Made by a program: the position numbers and the translations under genes
Origin: Streptomyces sp. V1I1
GTDB lineage: Bacteria > Actinomycetota > Actinomycetes > Streptomycetales > Streptomycetaceae
DNA: 64,000 nucleotides
Reading direction: 5' to 3'
Assembly: GCF_030817355.1 (NCBI RefSeq)
Contig: NZ_JAUSZH010000001.1
Span: 4,439,501-4,503,500 of the forward strand
The notes under the pieces: model-generated
What the model was told of the DNA's origin: nothing
Database searches by the model: none
The model's input: the letters and a program-made list of their open reading frames with translations, nothing else
Shown: piece after piece, positions 35,291-43,553 of the stretch
Numbering within the stretch: the stretch's first letter is position 1
Layout: each line of letters starts with the position of its first letter

Positions 35291-36070
35291 TCAGTCGGCT
35301 GCCGGAATGCGGTAGCTGAAAACGAACTGGTCAGCGGCCATGAGGGTGTCGCAGACCTCGACCACGCGGCCCTCTTCGGTCACTGCCTCGCGGATGAGAT
35401 GAACGACCGGAGCACCGGGGCTCAGGGCGAGTTCGGAGGCTTCCGCCTTCGCGGCCGGGCGCGCTTGCAGCGTCTCGACGAACTCGGCGAAGACATGGCC
35501 GTCGCCCTCCAGCCGGGCGTAGATGCCGCCGGGGCCGGGGTTCTCGGCGAACAGTTCGGGGATGTCCTTGACCACGTCCCACGGAAGGTACGAGGTCGCC
35601 GTCTCAACGGGTGTGCCGTTGCGGAAGTAGAGCCGTCTGCGCGCGAGCACCTGGGTGCCGGCCTCAACGCCGAGCCGTTCCGCGATGTCCTCGGGGGCCT
35701 CCATCGGTCCGATGTAGAGGACGCTCACCTTGGCGGTGGCACCGGACTGCGCGGACTCGGCCAGATACGCGGCCTTACCGCCCCTCCGATGCGATGCCCG
35801 GAACCGGTCCGACGACCGCAGCCGCACGGGCGGACGATCCTTCACGATCGAGCCCTTGCCGTGGCGGGTGTCGACGAGCCCACTGGCCCGAACCTCCACC
35901 ATGGCCTTGCGAATCGTTCCGCCGGAGACCCCGTAGCGCTCGACGAGCTCGGACTCGCTCGGCACCATGTCACCAGGCTTCAGGACACCAGCCCGGATCT
36001 GCTTGACGATCTCCTCGGCGATCTGCACGTATCGAGGTCCGTTCGTGCCACCTCCTACCGCGGTTCCCAT
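35291..36070 (-). CDS. korSA: GntR/HutC-family repressor, KorSA-like
   Basis: A 259-aa regulator. ATG 36070 has AGAAGGACT upstream (GTG 36082 is the alternative). The N-terminal winged helix (YVQIAEEIVKQIRAGVLKPG, then SESELVERYGVSGGTIRKAM and VDTRHGKGSIV) is followed by a UTRA ligand domain (APEDIAERLGVEAGTQVLAR and following). In pSAM2-type elements KorSA represses transfer and replication genes. Candidate operators flank the gene on both sides (35184-35240, 36090-36108), supporting autoregulation and control of both the transfer operon and the NUDIX gene. Confidence 0.85.
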   Translation of the reverse strand: MGTAVGGGTNGPRYVQIAEEIVKQIRAGVLKPGDMVPSESELVERYGVSGGTIRKAMVEVRASGLVDTRHGKGSIVKDRPPVRLRSSDRFRASHRRGGKAAYLAESAQSGATAKVSVLYIGPMEAPEDIAERLGVEAGTQVLARRRLYFRNGTPVETATSYLPWDVVKDIPELFAENPGPGGIYARLEGDGHVFAEFVETLQARPAAKAEASELALSPGAPVVHLIREAVTEEGRVVEVCDTLMAADQFVFSYRIPAAD

Positions 36071-36089
36071 AGTCCTTCTCACTCTCCTA

Positions 36090-36108
36090 TGCTCCTGTAC
36101 ATGAGTAA
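36090..36108. promoter_or_regulatory. KorSA-type operator C overlapping the NUDIX start
   Basis: TGCTCCTGTACATGAGTAA shares CTCCTrTACATGAGT with operator B. The NUDIX ATG (36101) lies inside it, and a TATGCT hexamer (36088-36093) ends 7 bases before that ATG, so repressor binding would cover the probable -10 and start of a leaderless mRNA. Confidence 0.6.
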
Positions 36109-36556
36109 CAGCGCCCGCGAAGGTCAGTCAACGCCACTGCACTCCGTGTCCGTGGCCGGGGCCGTCGTGCGCGAAGACGGCCGACTGCTGGCGATCCGCC
36201 GAGCGGACAACGGGACTTGGGAGTTGCCGGGCGGAGTTCTGGAGCTCTCCGAGTCACCCGAAGCAGGCGTCAGCCGCGAGGTCCTGGAGGAGACCGGCAT
36301 CCACGTCGAGGTGGACGAGCTTTCGGGCGTGTACAAGAACACGACGCGCGGCATCGTCGCCCTGGTCTTCCGCTGCAAGCCCTCCGGGGGCACCGAGCGA
36401 ACCTCCGACGAGTCGACGGCAGTTGCCTGGCTCACGCCCGAAGAAGTCGCGGAGTGCATGTCCGAGGTCTACGCGGTACGGCTCCTGGACGCCTTGGACG
36501 AGCACGGCCCTCATGTGCGAAGTCACGACGGCAAGCGCCTGATCCCAGCGCGGTAG
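36101..36556 (+). CDS. NUDIX hydrolase of the AICE
   Basis: A 151-aa protein from ATG 36101 (no Shine-Dalgarno). The Nudix box runs from Gly45 to Ile67: GGVLELSE then REVLEETGI, with the metal-binding Glu residues intact. Typical members cleave nucleoside diphosphates linked to another group. NUDIX genes divergent from a korSA-type repressor are part of the standard AICE regulatory region. The substrate and the reason for its presence are unknown; influence on element copy or excision is speculation. Confidence 0.85.
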   Translation: MSNSAREGQSTPLHSVSVAGAVVREDGRLLAIRRADNGTWELPGGVLELSESPEAGVSREVLEETGIHVEVDELSGVYKNTTRGIVALVFRCKPSGGTERTSDESTAVAWLTPEEVAECMSEVYAVRLLDALDEHGPHVRSHDGKRLIPAR

Positions 36557-37051
36557 AACTTTCTCTACTGGATCAAGGCTCGCTGCGCTCGCTGCCCGAC
36601 CGGCGTTCGGCGAGCGCAGATCATTGCCGACCCAGCCACCATCCGTTGCCCAGCCACACGGGACCGGCCCTGTCCCATGCCTGCCATGCGCCCGGCTGGC
36701 CCCCAGAAGGCTTCAAAGACACCAGCGCACCAGGCCCGGGGGAAGAGGCGGACGCTCGGGAGAACACCACATTTGACGCATCGAACGTCTGCTTTCCCGG
36801 CCTCCTGAACTGCGGTAGCAGTCTGATCAGAGATCAGAGAGTGCCGCGCCAAGGCGCGGCGGCGCCGGCCGGACGCCGCCGCGCTTGCCCCTCCATGTCT
36901 ACGCCACCGGGGCCGCACGTCGTCGCCCGCCCGCGCCCACAAGGGGGCGAAAAGAACCAGGCCGGGGGTGGGCGGTCGGCTCCACGGCTTTACCCACACT
37001 CCCCGATTCGGGTCCCGCGTCGAGCAAGACCAGGGGGCCACTCGGACACAT
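36557..37051. other. AICE intergenic region with stem-loop
   Basis: No supported gene. A GC-rich hairpin GCGCGGCGGCG/CGCCGCCGCGC with 9-nt loop lies at 36854-36884 and may terminate the NUDIX transcript or belong to an origin or transfer site. The region is a candidate for the cis-acting transfer locus, but TraB recognition octamers were not identified by eye. Confidence 0.4.
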
Positions 37052-37159
37052 TGCGGGCAGGGGTGAAACCTGCCCGAGTAGCTGGCAAGCGTACGGCCCC
37101 CTGATCATGCACGACCCCAAACCGGGCAGGACACCGGCCAAAGCCGTTCCACCGACCTC
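37052..37159. repeat. Left about 107-bp direct repeat flanking the collagen-like gene
   Basis: Matches 38040-38146 with only a few differences. It begins TGCGGGCAGGGGTGAA and ends CCACCGACCTC. Inside is a hairpin GGGCAGG...CCTGCCC. Confidence 0.88.
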
Positions 37160-37361
37160 ACGAAGTTGGACACTCAGCCCAATTGACCGCACGCCCCCGG
37201 GGGTACGTATCGGCGGACGAAAGCACCCCATCCAGATATGTCGAATACTCCGATCTGCTGACAATCAGCGCGTTCCTATCGAACGTGACGATCGATCGGC
37301 TGCGCATGGGTCAAGCTCACCCCTGGAATCGGACAAAATCGACTGAAGTAGGAGTAAGTGC

Positions 37362-38009
<648 letters not shown>

Positions 38010-38039
38010 GGTGCCGTGATGGCGTAGTAATACGCGGCA

Positions 38040-38146
38040 TGCGGGCAGGGGTGAAGCCTGCCCGAGTAGCCGCAAGCGTACGGCCCCCTGATCATGCTCG
38101 ACCCCAAACCGGGCAGGACACCGGCCAAAGCCGTTCCACCGACCTC
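38040..38146. repeat. Right 107-bp direct repeat flanking the collagen-like gene
   Basis: Starts 31 bp after the collagen-like stop codon. Differs from the left copy at GTGAAG/GTGAAA, TAGCCG/TAGCTGG and ATGCTC/ATGCAC. Confidence 0.88.
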
Positions 38147-38408
38147 CTGCCGACAGGAGCTCGCTGAGCGCCATTTCGTACCTCCGCAGTCATTGGCTGG
38201 AGGATACGGCTGCTCCCGAGGCAGGGGAACGTCTCGGGTAAGTCGTGCGTGCACGTCTTGTCGCTCGCGCCTGCCGCCCCATCAGGCCAAGCGGTCGCAG
38301 CTGACATCCAGGGCTGACATCAACGACACCAGACAGTCCCGGCGTTGAGCGGCCGTGAGCGATCGGGCCTCACCCGGCCAAGTGCTCTGCAAGGCCCGCC
38401 CGATCGAA
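38147..38408. other. Right end of the AICE, noncoding
   Basis: No supported gene; a minus-strand frame reading through it into attR is the spurious tRNA-derived type. It contains the paired TGACATC motif at 38302-38326 and otherwise nothing recognised. Confidence 0.5.
38302..38326. promoter_or_regulatory. Paired TGACATC motif near attR
   Basis: TGACATCCA at 38302-38310 and TGACATCAACGA at 38315-38326, start-to-start 13 bp, the same arrangement and flanks as at 27957-27981. It lies 83 bp before the att core. Confidence 0.55.
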
Positions 38409-38499
38409 CTTGTAAAGCGGGGGTCGTCGGTTCGAACCCGACAGGAGGCTCCAGCGAAAAGACCCCCAGCCGATCAAGGCTGGGGGTCTTTGACATCCA
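38409..38499. repeat. attR: 91-bp direct repeat
   Basis: Exact copy of 27875-27965, containing the tRNA-Thr 3' half, CCA and terminator. After it comes GATC then TGACGTC, again 13 bp from a TGACATC, so a third arm-like pair spans the outer edge (38491-38510). Confidence 0.92.
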
Positions 38500-38647
38500 G
38501 ATCTGACGTCTGTCCTTCGCGCACCGGGCGCGCCGACAGGCCGTCCGCGGAACTTCGGGGGGCCGGGAGGCGTTGGCACGAGGCCGGGCGCAAAGCGCGC
38601 GGACGACCGGAACGACACGGGCAGAAGCCGAGGTGGCACGAGTGGCG

Positions 38648-39193
38648 ATGTGGGATCGGATCAAGGACCAGGCCAAGAATCTGCAGCAGCAGTCGCAGGG
38701 GACGCGGGGCTCTGGCGGACACGGGCGGCCGGGTGCGGGGTCCGCCGGCGGGTCGCGGGCTCAGCTGGTGAATACGCTCAAGTCCCAGCTCACCTCCCTC
38801 AAGGCGGAGCTGAAGAGCGGCGCCTACCGGGACGCCAGCATGGCGATGTGCGCCCTGGTCGCGGCCGCCGACGGGCATGTCGACCCCGCCGAGCGGCAGC
38901 ATGTGGAGTCGCTGATCCTGAACAACGACGTCCTGCAGAACTTCCCCTCCGACCAGTTGCGGCAGCGGTTCAACAAGCACGTCGACCAGCTGGCGTTGAA
39001 CTTCCAGCAGGGCAAGGCGGAGGTCATGCAGGAAATCGCCAAGGCGGCGAAGAAGCCGACGGAGGCCAGGGCGGTCGTGCAGACTGGCTTCGTCGTCGCC
39101 GGTGCGGACGGATTCGTCGCGTCGGCTGAGGAGCAGGTCCTGCGAGAGGCATGCTCTGTGCTCGGCCTGTCCCCGCAGGAGTTCGGCATCTGA
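38648..39193 (+). CDS. TerB-family tellurite-resistance-like protein
   Basis: A 181-aa protein from ATG 38648 (GAGGTGG upstream; GTG 38642 is possible). After a Gln/Gly-rich linker (residues 10-40), the helical TerB domain follows: MAMCALVAAADGHVDPAERQ and VVQTGFVVAGADGFVASAEE, two repeats each with an acidic AAADGHVDPAE/AGADGFVASAE metal-binding loop. TerB associates with membrane stress complexes together with TerD proteins; a TerD gene lies 12 kb away (51578-52153). It may be cargo of the second island or original chromosomal DNA. Confidence 0.82.
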   Translation: MWDRIKDQAKNLQQQSQGTRGSGGHGRPGAGSAGGSRAQLVNTLKSQLTSLKAELKSGAYRDASMAMCALVAAADGHVDPAERQHVESLILNNDVLQNFPSDQLRQRFNKHVDQLALNFQQGKAEVMQEIAKAAKKPTEARAVVQTGFVVAGADGFVASAEEQVLREACSVLGLSPQEFGI

Positions 39194-39227
39194 CCACCTG
39201 CCCAGCGCACCGCCTGTCGCCGTCGGC

Positions 39228-39314
39228 CTGCGGAGTCCAGGAGTGCACCGACTGCCTTAAGGCCCCATACCGGGCCGCGACCTGAGTGACCGGAGCTCCT
39301 GCGGCCACATCCAT
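39228..39314 (-). pseudogene. IS481-type transposase N-terminal fragment
   Basis: The minus strand encodes DVAAGAPVTQVAARYGALRQ SVHSW, the helix-turn-helix start of IS481/IS3-like transposases (VTEVARRYGVSRQSVHTW pattern), then loses similarity. No DDE domain is found nearby. Confidence 0.45.
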
Positions 39315-39665
39315 GGCAGTTCACCTTGCACGTGAAAAACGATGTGTACGCCTTGTTCGCTGTCGGTGACCGCATCGTCAAGCCGGTCGGGACACGCTGG
39401 CCCAGGAAGGCGGCATAGCGTCGGTGGGCCACCCGCGTATTCGGCACGCCTGCATCCCGGTCGGCGCTCGGTGGCTGAAGCTGGGCCGTTCCTGGGCCGT
39501 CCGAAGGCCATAAGGGTCGACCAACGTTGACAACTTGCCACGGCTGATCCGCAGTTCATCGCGCTGATCGCTCAGATGGCCCCTGTTCAAAGAGGCCCCG
39601 CATCACTTCCGACCGTCGGAGTCGCTGCGAGCCGCTTTCCTCGTCCAGGCAGGTCCTGGACGCTG
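39315..39665. other. Degenerate noncoding stretch in the second island
   Basis: Frames on both strands are short and show no recognisable domain. It probably holds remains of inserted sequences; nothing specific supported. Confidence 0.4.
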
Positions 39666-41129
39666 TCAGCAGCGACGGGTCTGGTACGGCACGGGGGCGG
39701 GTACCGGTTCGGGCGGTGTCGGGCACCGGCTCAGGGCGACGAGGAAGGTCAGCACGATTCCGCCTGCCACGACGAAGAGCGTGGTGCTGATCCCGTCGGC
39801 GGTGGCGAGTCGAAGCTGTTCACCGGAGAGGCCATCGAGGCCGGCAGTCGCTACCAGGACGAGGAGGGCGAGGCCGACAGCTGCGCCCGCGCCTGAGCCG
39901 GTGGAGGCGATGCCGGAGGCGATGCCTTGCTGCCGGTCGGAGATTCCGGTGGCGGCGGCGATGAACATGGTGGTGAAGACCACCCCGTCGCCGATGCTGA
40001 GCGCCACGAGGCCGGGGATGAGTTCGATGTATGTGCCGTTCGGCGAGATCGCGAGGCCGAGTGCGACCGCACCGAGCGCACCGACGGCGAGGGCCGCGGC
40101 CAACGTGCGCCTGAGACCGAACCGCGTCACGAACTGGCCTGCGGTTGTCGAACCGGCCACCACCACTGCCGTGGGGATGAGGAAGCCGGCGCCGGTCTGC
40201 AAAGCGTCGTAGCCCAGAATCTCCTGGAAGTAAATGGACAGGAAGTAGAGCACGGAGCCGAAGGTCGCCATGAACATGAACGCGATGACGACGCCGGTGA
40301 TCAGGTTGGGGTTGGAGAGCAGCCGGGGTGGCATGAGTGGGTCGTGGCTGCGCCGCTCGATGATGACGAAAGCTCCGAGCAGGAGTAGGCCCGCCGCTGC
40401 GCTGACCAGGATGCCCGGCGAAAGCCAGCCCAATCCGGGGCCTTGCACGAGGGCGAACACGATGAGTGTGACACCGAAGGTGACGCTGAGCGCACCGGGT
40501 AGGTCGAACTTGCGGCCTTTTTCGCGTACACCGTCCCGGGGGATCAATACGAAGGCAAGCAGCAGCGCAGGGCCGGCCAGGGCGACGTTGACGAGGAAGA
40601 CCGCTTCCCAGCCGAACGCCTGCGTCAGAAGACCGCCGAGCAGCACACCGATGACGAGTCCTGCCGCGCCTGACCCTCCCCAGATTCCCAATGCGCGGTT
40701 GCGGGCGCGGCCTTCGACGAAGGTGGTGTTGATGAGTGCCAGGGTGGTGGGGAAGACGAGGGCTCCGCCGAGTCCTTGGAATGCGCGGGCGGCGAGGAGC
40801 ATTCCGGGGCCGGTCGCGAATCCTCCCGCGAGCGATGCCACGGCATAGAGTGCGAGGCCGGTGGCCAGGATGCGGCGTCGTCCGAGCAGGTCGGCGGCAC
40901 GCCCGCCGAACAGCAGGAAGCCGGCCGAGGCTACTGCATAGGCGCTGATGACCGACTGGAGCGTCTGCGCGGAATAGCCAAGGTCGCGTGCGATGTCGGG
41001 GAGTGCCACGACCACGATGTACTGGTCGAGCGAAACGATCAGCATGGCGAAGGACAGGAGCGCCAGCATCGCTGTTTCACGGTTCCAACCGAGGCCGCCG
41101 GGCGCAGATGATGTCTCTTTGGGTCGCAC
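39666..41129 (-). CDS. MFS drug transporter, 14-helix DHA2 (EmrB/QacA) family
   Basis: A 487-aa carrier from GTG 41129 (GGAG upstream). Motif D1-like [18 protein letters not shown] in helix 1, motif [14 protein letters not shown] and motif C region ([19 protein letters not shown]) identify the DHA2 group, with about 14 hydrophobic segments. It probably exports a toxic or antibiotic compound by proton antiport. No TetR regulator or biosynthetic gene is adjacent. It lies in the decayed second island but has an intact frame, so it may be the selected cargo. Confidence 0.88.
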   Translation of the reverse strand: MRPKETSSAPGGLGWNRETAMLALLSFAMLIVSLDQYIVVVALPDIARDLGYSAQTLQSVISAYAVASAGFLLFGGRAADLLGRRRILATGLALYAVASLAGGFATGPGMLLAARAFQGLGGALVFPTTLALINTTFVEGRARNRALGIWGGSGAAGLVIGVLLGGLLTQAFGWEAVFLVNVALAGPALLLAFVLIPRDGVREKGRKFDLPGALSVTFGVTLIVFALVQGPGLGWLSPGILVSAAAGLLLLGAFVIIERRSHDPLMPPRLLSNPNLITGVVIAFMFMATFGSVLYFLSIYFQEILGYDALQTGAGFLIPTAVVVAGSTTAGQFVTRFGLRRTLAAALAVGALGAVALGLAISPNGTYIELIPGLVALSIGDGVVFTTMFIAAATGISDRQQGIASGIASTGSGAGAAVGLALLVLVATAGLDGLSGEQLRLATADGISTTLFVVAGGIVLTFLVALSRCPTPPEPVPAPVPYQTRRC

Positions 41130-41329
41130 GGCAGCACTCCTGACGATCGGTCAAGTCTGCGCTTACGGCCTGCCGGGAAAGGCCGTCTGATTCGGGTCGG
41201 GCGGGCGGGCCTCGCCGAGAAGGACGGTTGCCAGGACCCTATACAGCTCGCCCTCACCAGTCCCGTCAACGACCCACGCTCGTCGGACGGCGCTCACGCG
41301 CCCCGGTCTTCGAGGCCATCTCACTTGGC

Positions 41330-41726
41330 AAGTCTGCCAGTAGCAGATCCAGATCGCTTTCGACGGCGCCGACTACGACAACGGACACGATGTTCGATGA
41401 CGCGTCCGACACTCTGGTGGTCAACACTGCCGGGCGCTACCTCCTCAAGGGAAGACTTCTCTGGAGCTTCACTCCGACTCCGGGGGCGTGACCTAGCCGT
41501 CGAGGTCAACGGCAGTCCCTTCGCCTTCGACGAGCAGGACACCGCAGACATCGCGAGCGATGGTTCTGGAATTTCGCAGGAGGTGTCCACGATTGTTCAG
41601 CTGAATGCCGGTGACGTGATCTCCCTCAGCGCCATCCAGACCACCGGAAGCAACGCCTCGTCGCTCGCCGTGTTTGGAGGCAAAGTCGTTGCTCCGCAGC
41701 TCCAGGCGGAGTGGGTCGCGCCGTAG
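41330..41726 (+). pseudogene. Frameshifted C1q/TNF-like domain protein
   Basis: The plus strand gives QIQIAFDGADYDNG in one frame, TMFDDASDTLVVNTAGRYLL in a second and LAVEVNGSPFAFDEQDTADI through VSTIVQLNAGDVISL to APQLQAEWVAP in a third. Together they make one jelly-roll domain of the C1q-like type found in bacterial collagen-like proteins. Two frame changes and no start codon in the first segment indicate a broken gene. A strong hairpin terminator follows. Confidence 0.6.
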
Positions 41727-41750
41727 GCAGCGCCCTCGGCCGGTGGACTC

Positions 41751-41786
41751 TGTGACGGCCTGCCGGTCTGTCGGGAGGCCGTCACA
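41751..41786 (+). terminator. Hairpin terminator after the C1q-like pseudogene
   Basis: TGTGACGGCCT and AGGCCGTCACA, an 11-bp perfect stem with a 14-nt loop. Confidence 0.75.
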
Positions 41787-41951
41787 CTGAGCCTCTCAAC
41801 TCGGCACCTGATCGGGTGACTCAGCACCCGTGCCACAACCGCGCCAGATCAGGCGGGGAATCACGGGGAACTCCAGTGACCGGCAGGGGCAGCGGCCAGC
41901 ATCCACCGAGATCGGCATTCCGCAGGTCACGCCCGTGATCGCCCCACCTCG

Positions 41952-41994
41952 CTTGTAAAGCGGGGGTCGTCGGTTCGAACCCGACAGGAGGCTC
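41952..41994. repeat. Third copy of the tRNA-Thr 3' half (43 bp)
   Basis: Identical to 27875-27917 (CTTGTAAAGC through GGAGGCTC) but followed by GGCGTACGG instead of CAGCGAAAAG. It marks the outer end of the second island and probably the original chromosomal junction. Confidence 0.88.
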
Positions 41995-42004
41995 GGCGTA
42001 CGGG

Positions 42005-42035
42005 AAGTCCCGGAGCGAACCTCGCTCCGGGACTT
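42005..42035 (+). terminator. Hairpin, likely original tRNA-Thr terminator
   Basis: AAGTCCCGGAGCG and CGCTCCGGGACTT with a 5-nt loop, directly after the third tRNA 3' copy. Confidence 0.8.
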
Positions 42036-42126
42036 TCGCGTATACGTTCATATGTGCGCCGGGGGGACGCCTGGTGCGGGAGCGGCAGGGGATGCCGCCC
42101 ATCGGGGAGCGACAGGGGGACGTGCT

Positions 42127-43413
42127 GTGCGTACTACGCGTGGATTCTTGGGCGGGGGCGGACGACGCCTTGCCGCCATGGCGGGGGCGGTGGCGCTGCT
42201 GGCCGCCGGACTGGCAGGAACAGCCGCCGCGTCGACGGTGGTGGACGAATCGGCCGAGTTGACGATGGAGGCACCGGACGTCGCGGCCGGTGGCACGGTC
42301 ACCCACCGGGTCACCGTGCGGACCACGATGGCGGGCGATCTGGACCTGCGGTTCACGACGGAGAAGGGGCAGCGCTCCTGGCGCGAGGAGGACCGGTGGG
42401 GCACTGGGCTCAGCGTCGCCGCCGTCGACGGGTCGACCGCGGACTGCTCCTACCCGTCGGACGTCGTGGAGGAGTCCCTGCACTGCAGGCTCCCCGAGGG
42501 CACCACCACCGTGGCGTACACCCTGAAGGCGGCAGCGAACACTCCGGCCTGGAAGCTCACCGCTCACCTCGTCTTCAGCGTGGGCTCGGACCTCTTGGGC
42601 TCGGCGACCAGCGACTTCGCGGTCCAGAGCTCCGTCCCGGTCGCCGATGACTACCTCGTCCTCGGCCGGGACAAGGGCACCGGCGCTCTCACCATGCATG
42701 GCGCGTACGGAGTGCACGGCCTCGACGTCGAGCGCTACTTCTGGCGCCTGAACGGCTGGGACAAGTACAACGCGTTCACCAAACTCTCCCCGATCAAGGA
42801 GTGGTTCCTCGGCGGCGGCGTCGTCGCCCGGGACAAGGAGGGCGTGCTCTGGCACTACCAGATGCCCGGTCTGGACATGAACACCCCCATGCGGATGGAG
42901 GTACGGGTCGGCAGCGGCTGGAATGCGTACACCCTGCTGCGCGGCGCCGGTGATCTCAACGGCGATGGCCAGGCGGATCTGATCGCGCGGGACGGCTCCG
43001 GTGCGCTCTGGCTCTACAAGGGCACGGGCAGCTGGGCGACGCCGTTCGCCGCGCGGGTGCAGATCGGGACCGGGTGGAACATCTACACCTCGCTGACCGG
43101 CGGCATCGATGTGTCGGGTGACGGAAAACCGGATCTGATCGCGCGGGACAGCGCCGGTGACCTGTGGCTGTACCAGGGCACGGGGGACGGATCCCTGCCG
43201 GTCAAGCCGCGTACGAAGATCGGCAACGGCTGGAACATCTACAACTCGCTGGTGCCGCTCGGTGACATCAACGCCGACGGGCATCCGGAACTCGTAGCCC
43301 GGGACGCGGCCGGGGTGATGTGGATGTACATGGGCACGGGTGACGCGGCACTGCCGTTCAAGGCGCGGGCCCAGGCCGCCAGGGACTGGGACCGGTTCGA
43401 CGCGCTGACGTAG
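42127..43413 (+). CDS. Secreted FG-GAP/VCBS repeat protein (first of two paralogues)
   Basis: A 428-aa protein. GTG 42127 has GGGGGACG upstream. The signal peptide ends at about residue 36 (LAAGLAGTAAAS). An N-terminal beta-sandwich (TVTHRVTVRTTMAGDLDLRF) precedes four FG-GAP-like blades with Ca-binding-type DLNGDGQADLIARDGSG and LWLYKGTG repeats. These beta-propellers occur in extracellular binding proteins and enzymes; no catalytic domain is seen. The paralogue at 43554 shares the whole plan, so the pair arose by duplication. Confidence 0.85.
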   Translation: MRTTRGFLGGGGRRLAAMAGAVALLAAGLAGTAAASTVVDESAELTMEAPDVAAGGTVTHRVTVRTTMAGDLDLRFTTEKGQRSWREEDRWGTGLSVAAVDGSTADCSYPSDVVEESLHCRLPEGTTTVAYTLKAAANTPAWKLTAHLVFSVGSDLLGSATSDFAVQSSVPVADDYLVLGRDKGTGALTMHGAYGVHGLDVERYFWRLNGWDKYNAFTKLSPIKEWFLGGGVVARDKEGVLWHYQMPGLDMNTPMRMEVRVGSGWNAYTLLRGAGDLNGDGQADLIARDGSGALWLYKGTGSWATPFAARVQIGTGWNIYTSLTGGIDVSGDGKPDLIARDSAGDLWLYQGTGDGSLPVKPRTKIGNGWNIYNSLVPLGDINADGHPELVARDAAGVMWMYMGTGDAALPFKARAQAARDWDRFDALT

Positions 43414-43553
43414 ACGCAGGCAGTCCGTGGTGCACGGGGCCCCTGGCGGATCGCCGGGGGCCCTTGTGCTGTACGTTCCGGGAACGCCATGGGGGGATGC
43501 CTGGCGTTGCCGCGGCAGCACAGTGCCGCCTTTTCATCTTGAGGAACCGCTTC

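Larger units (their letters stand above)
38409..41994. mobile_element. Decayed second island between attR and a third tRNA-Thr 3' copy
   Basis: A 3.5-kb segment bounded by the AICE attR and a 43-bp perfect copy of the tRNA-Thr 3' half at 41952-41994. It holds a TerB-like gene, an IS481-type transposase remnant, an MFS gene and a frameshifted C1q-like gene, but no integrase. The simplest reading is an older integration at the same tRNA whose integration genes are lost. Confidence 0.65.

Noticed and set aside
36217..37104. 295-codon plus-strand frame running from NUDIX into the AICE gap
   Set aside because: Out of frame with the NUDIX box, and its second half is low-complexity noncoding sequence including the left direct repeat.
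38320..38676. Minus-strand frame containing EPPVGFEPTTPALQ
   Set aside because: This peptide is the translation of the tRNA-Thr 3' half, a well-known spurious ORF. The same string appears in the frame at 41821-43521 through the third copy.
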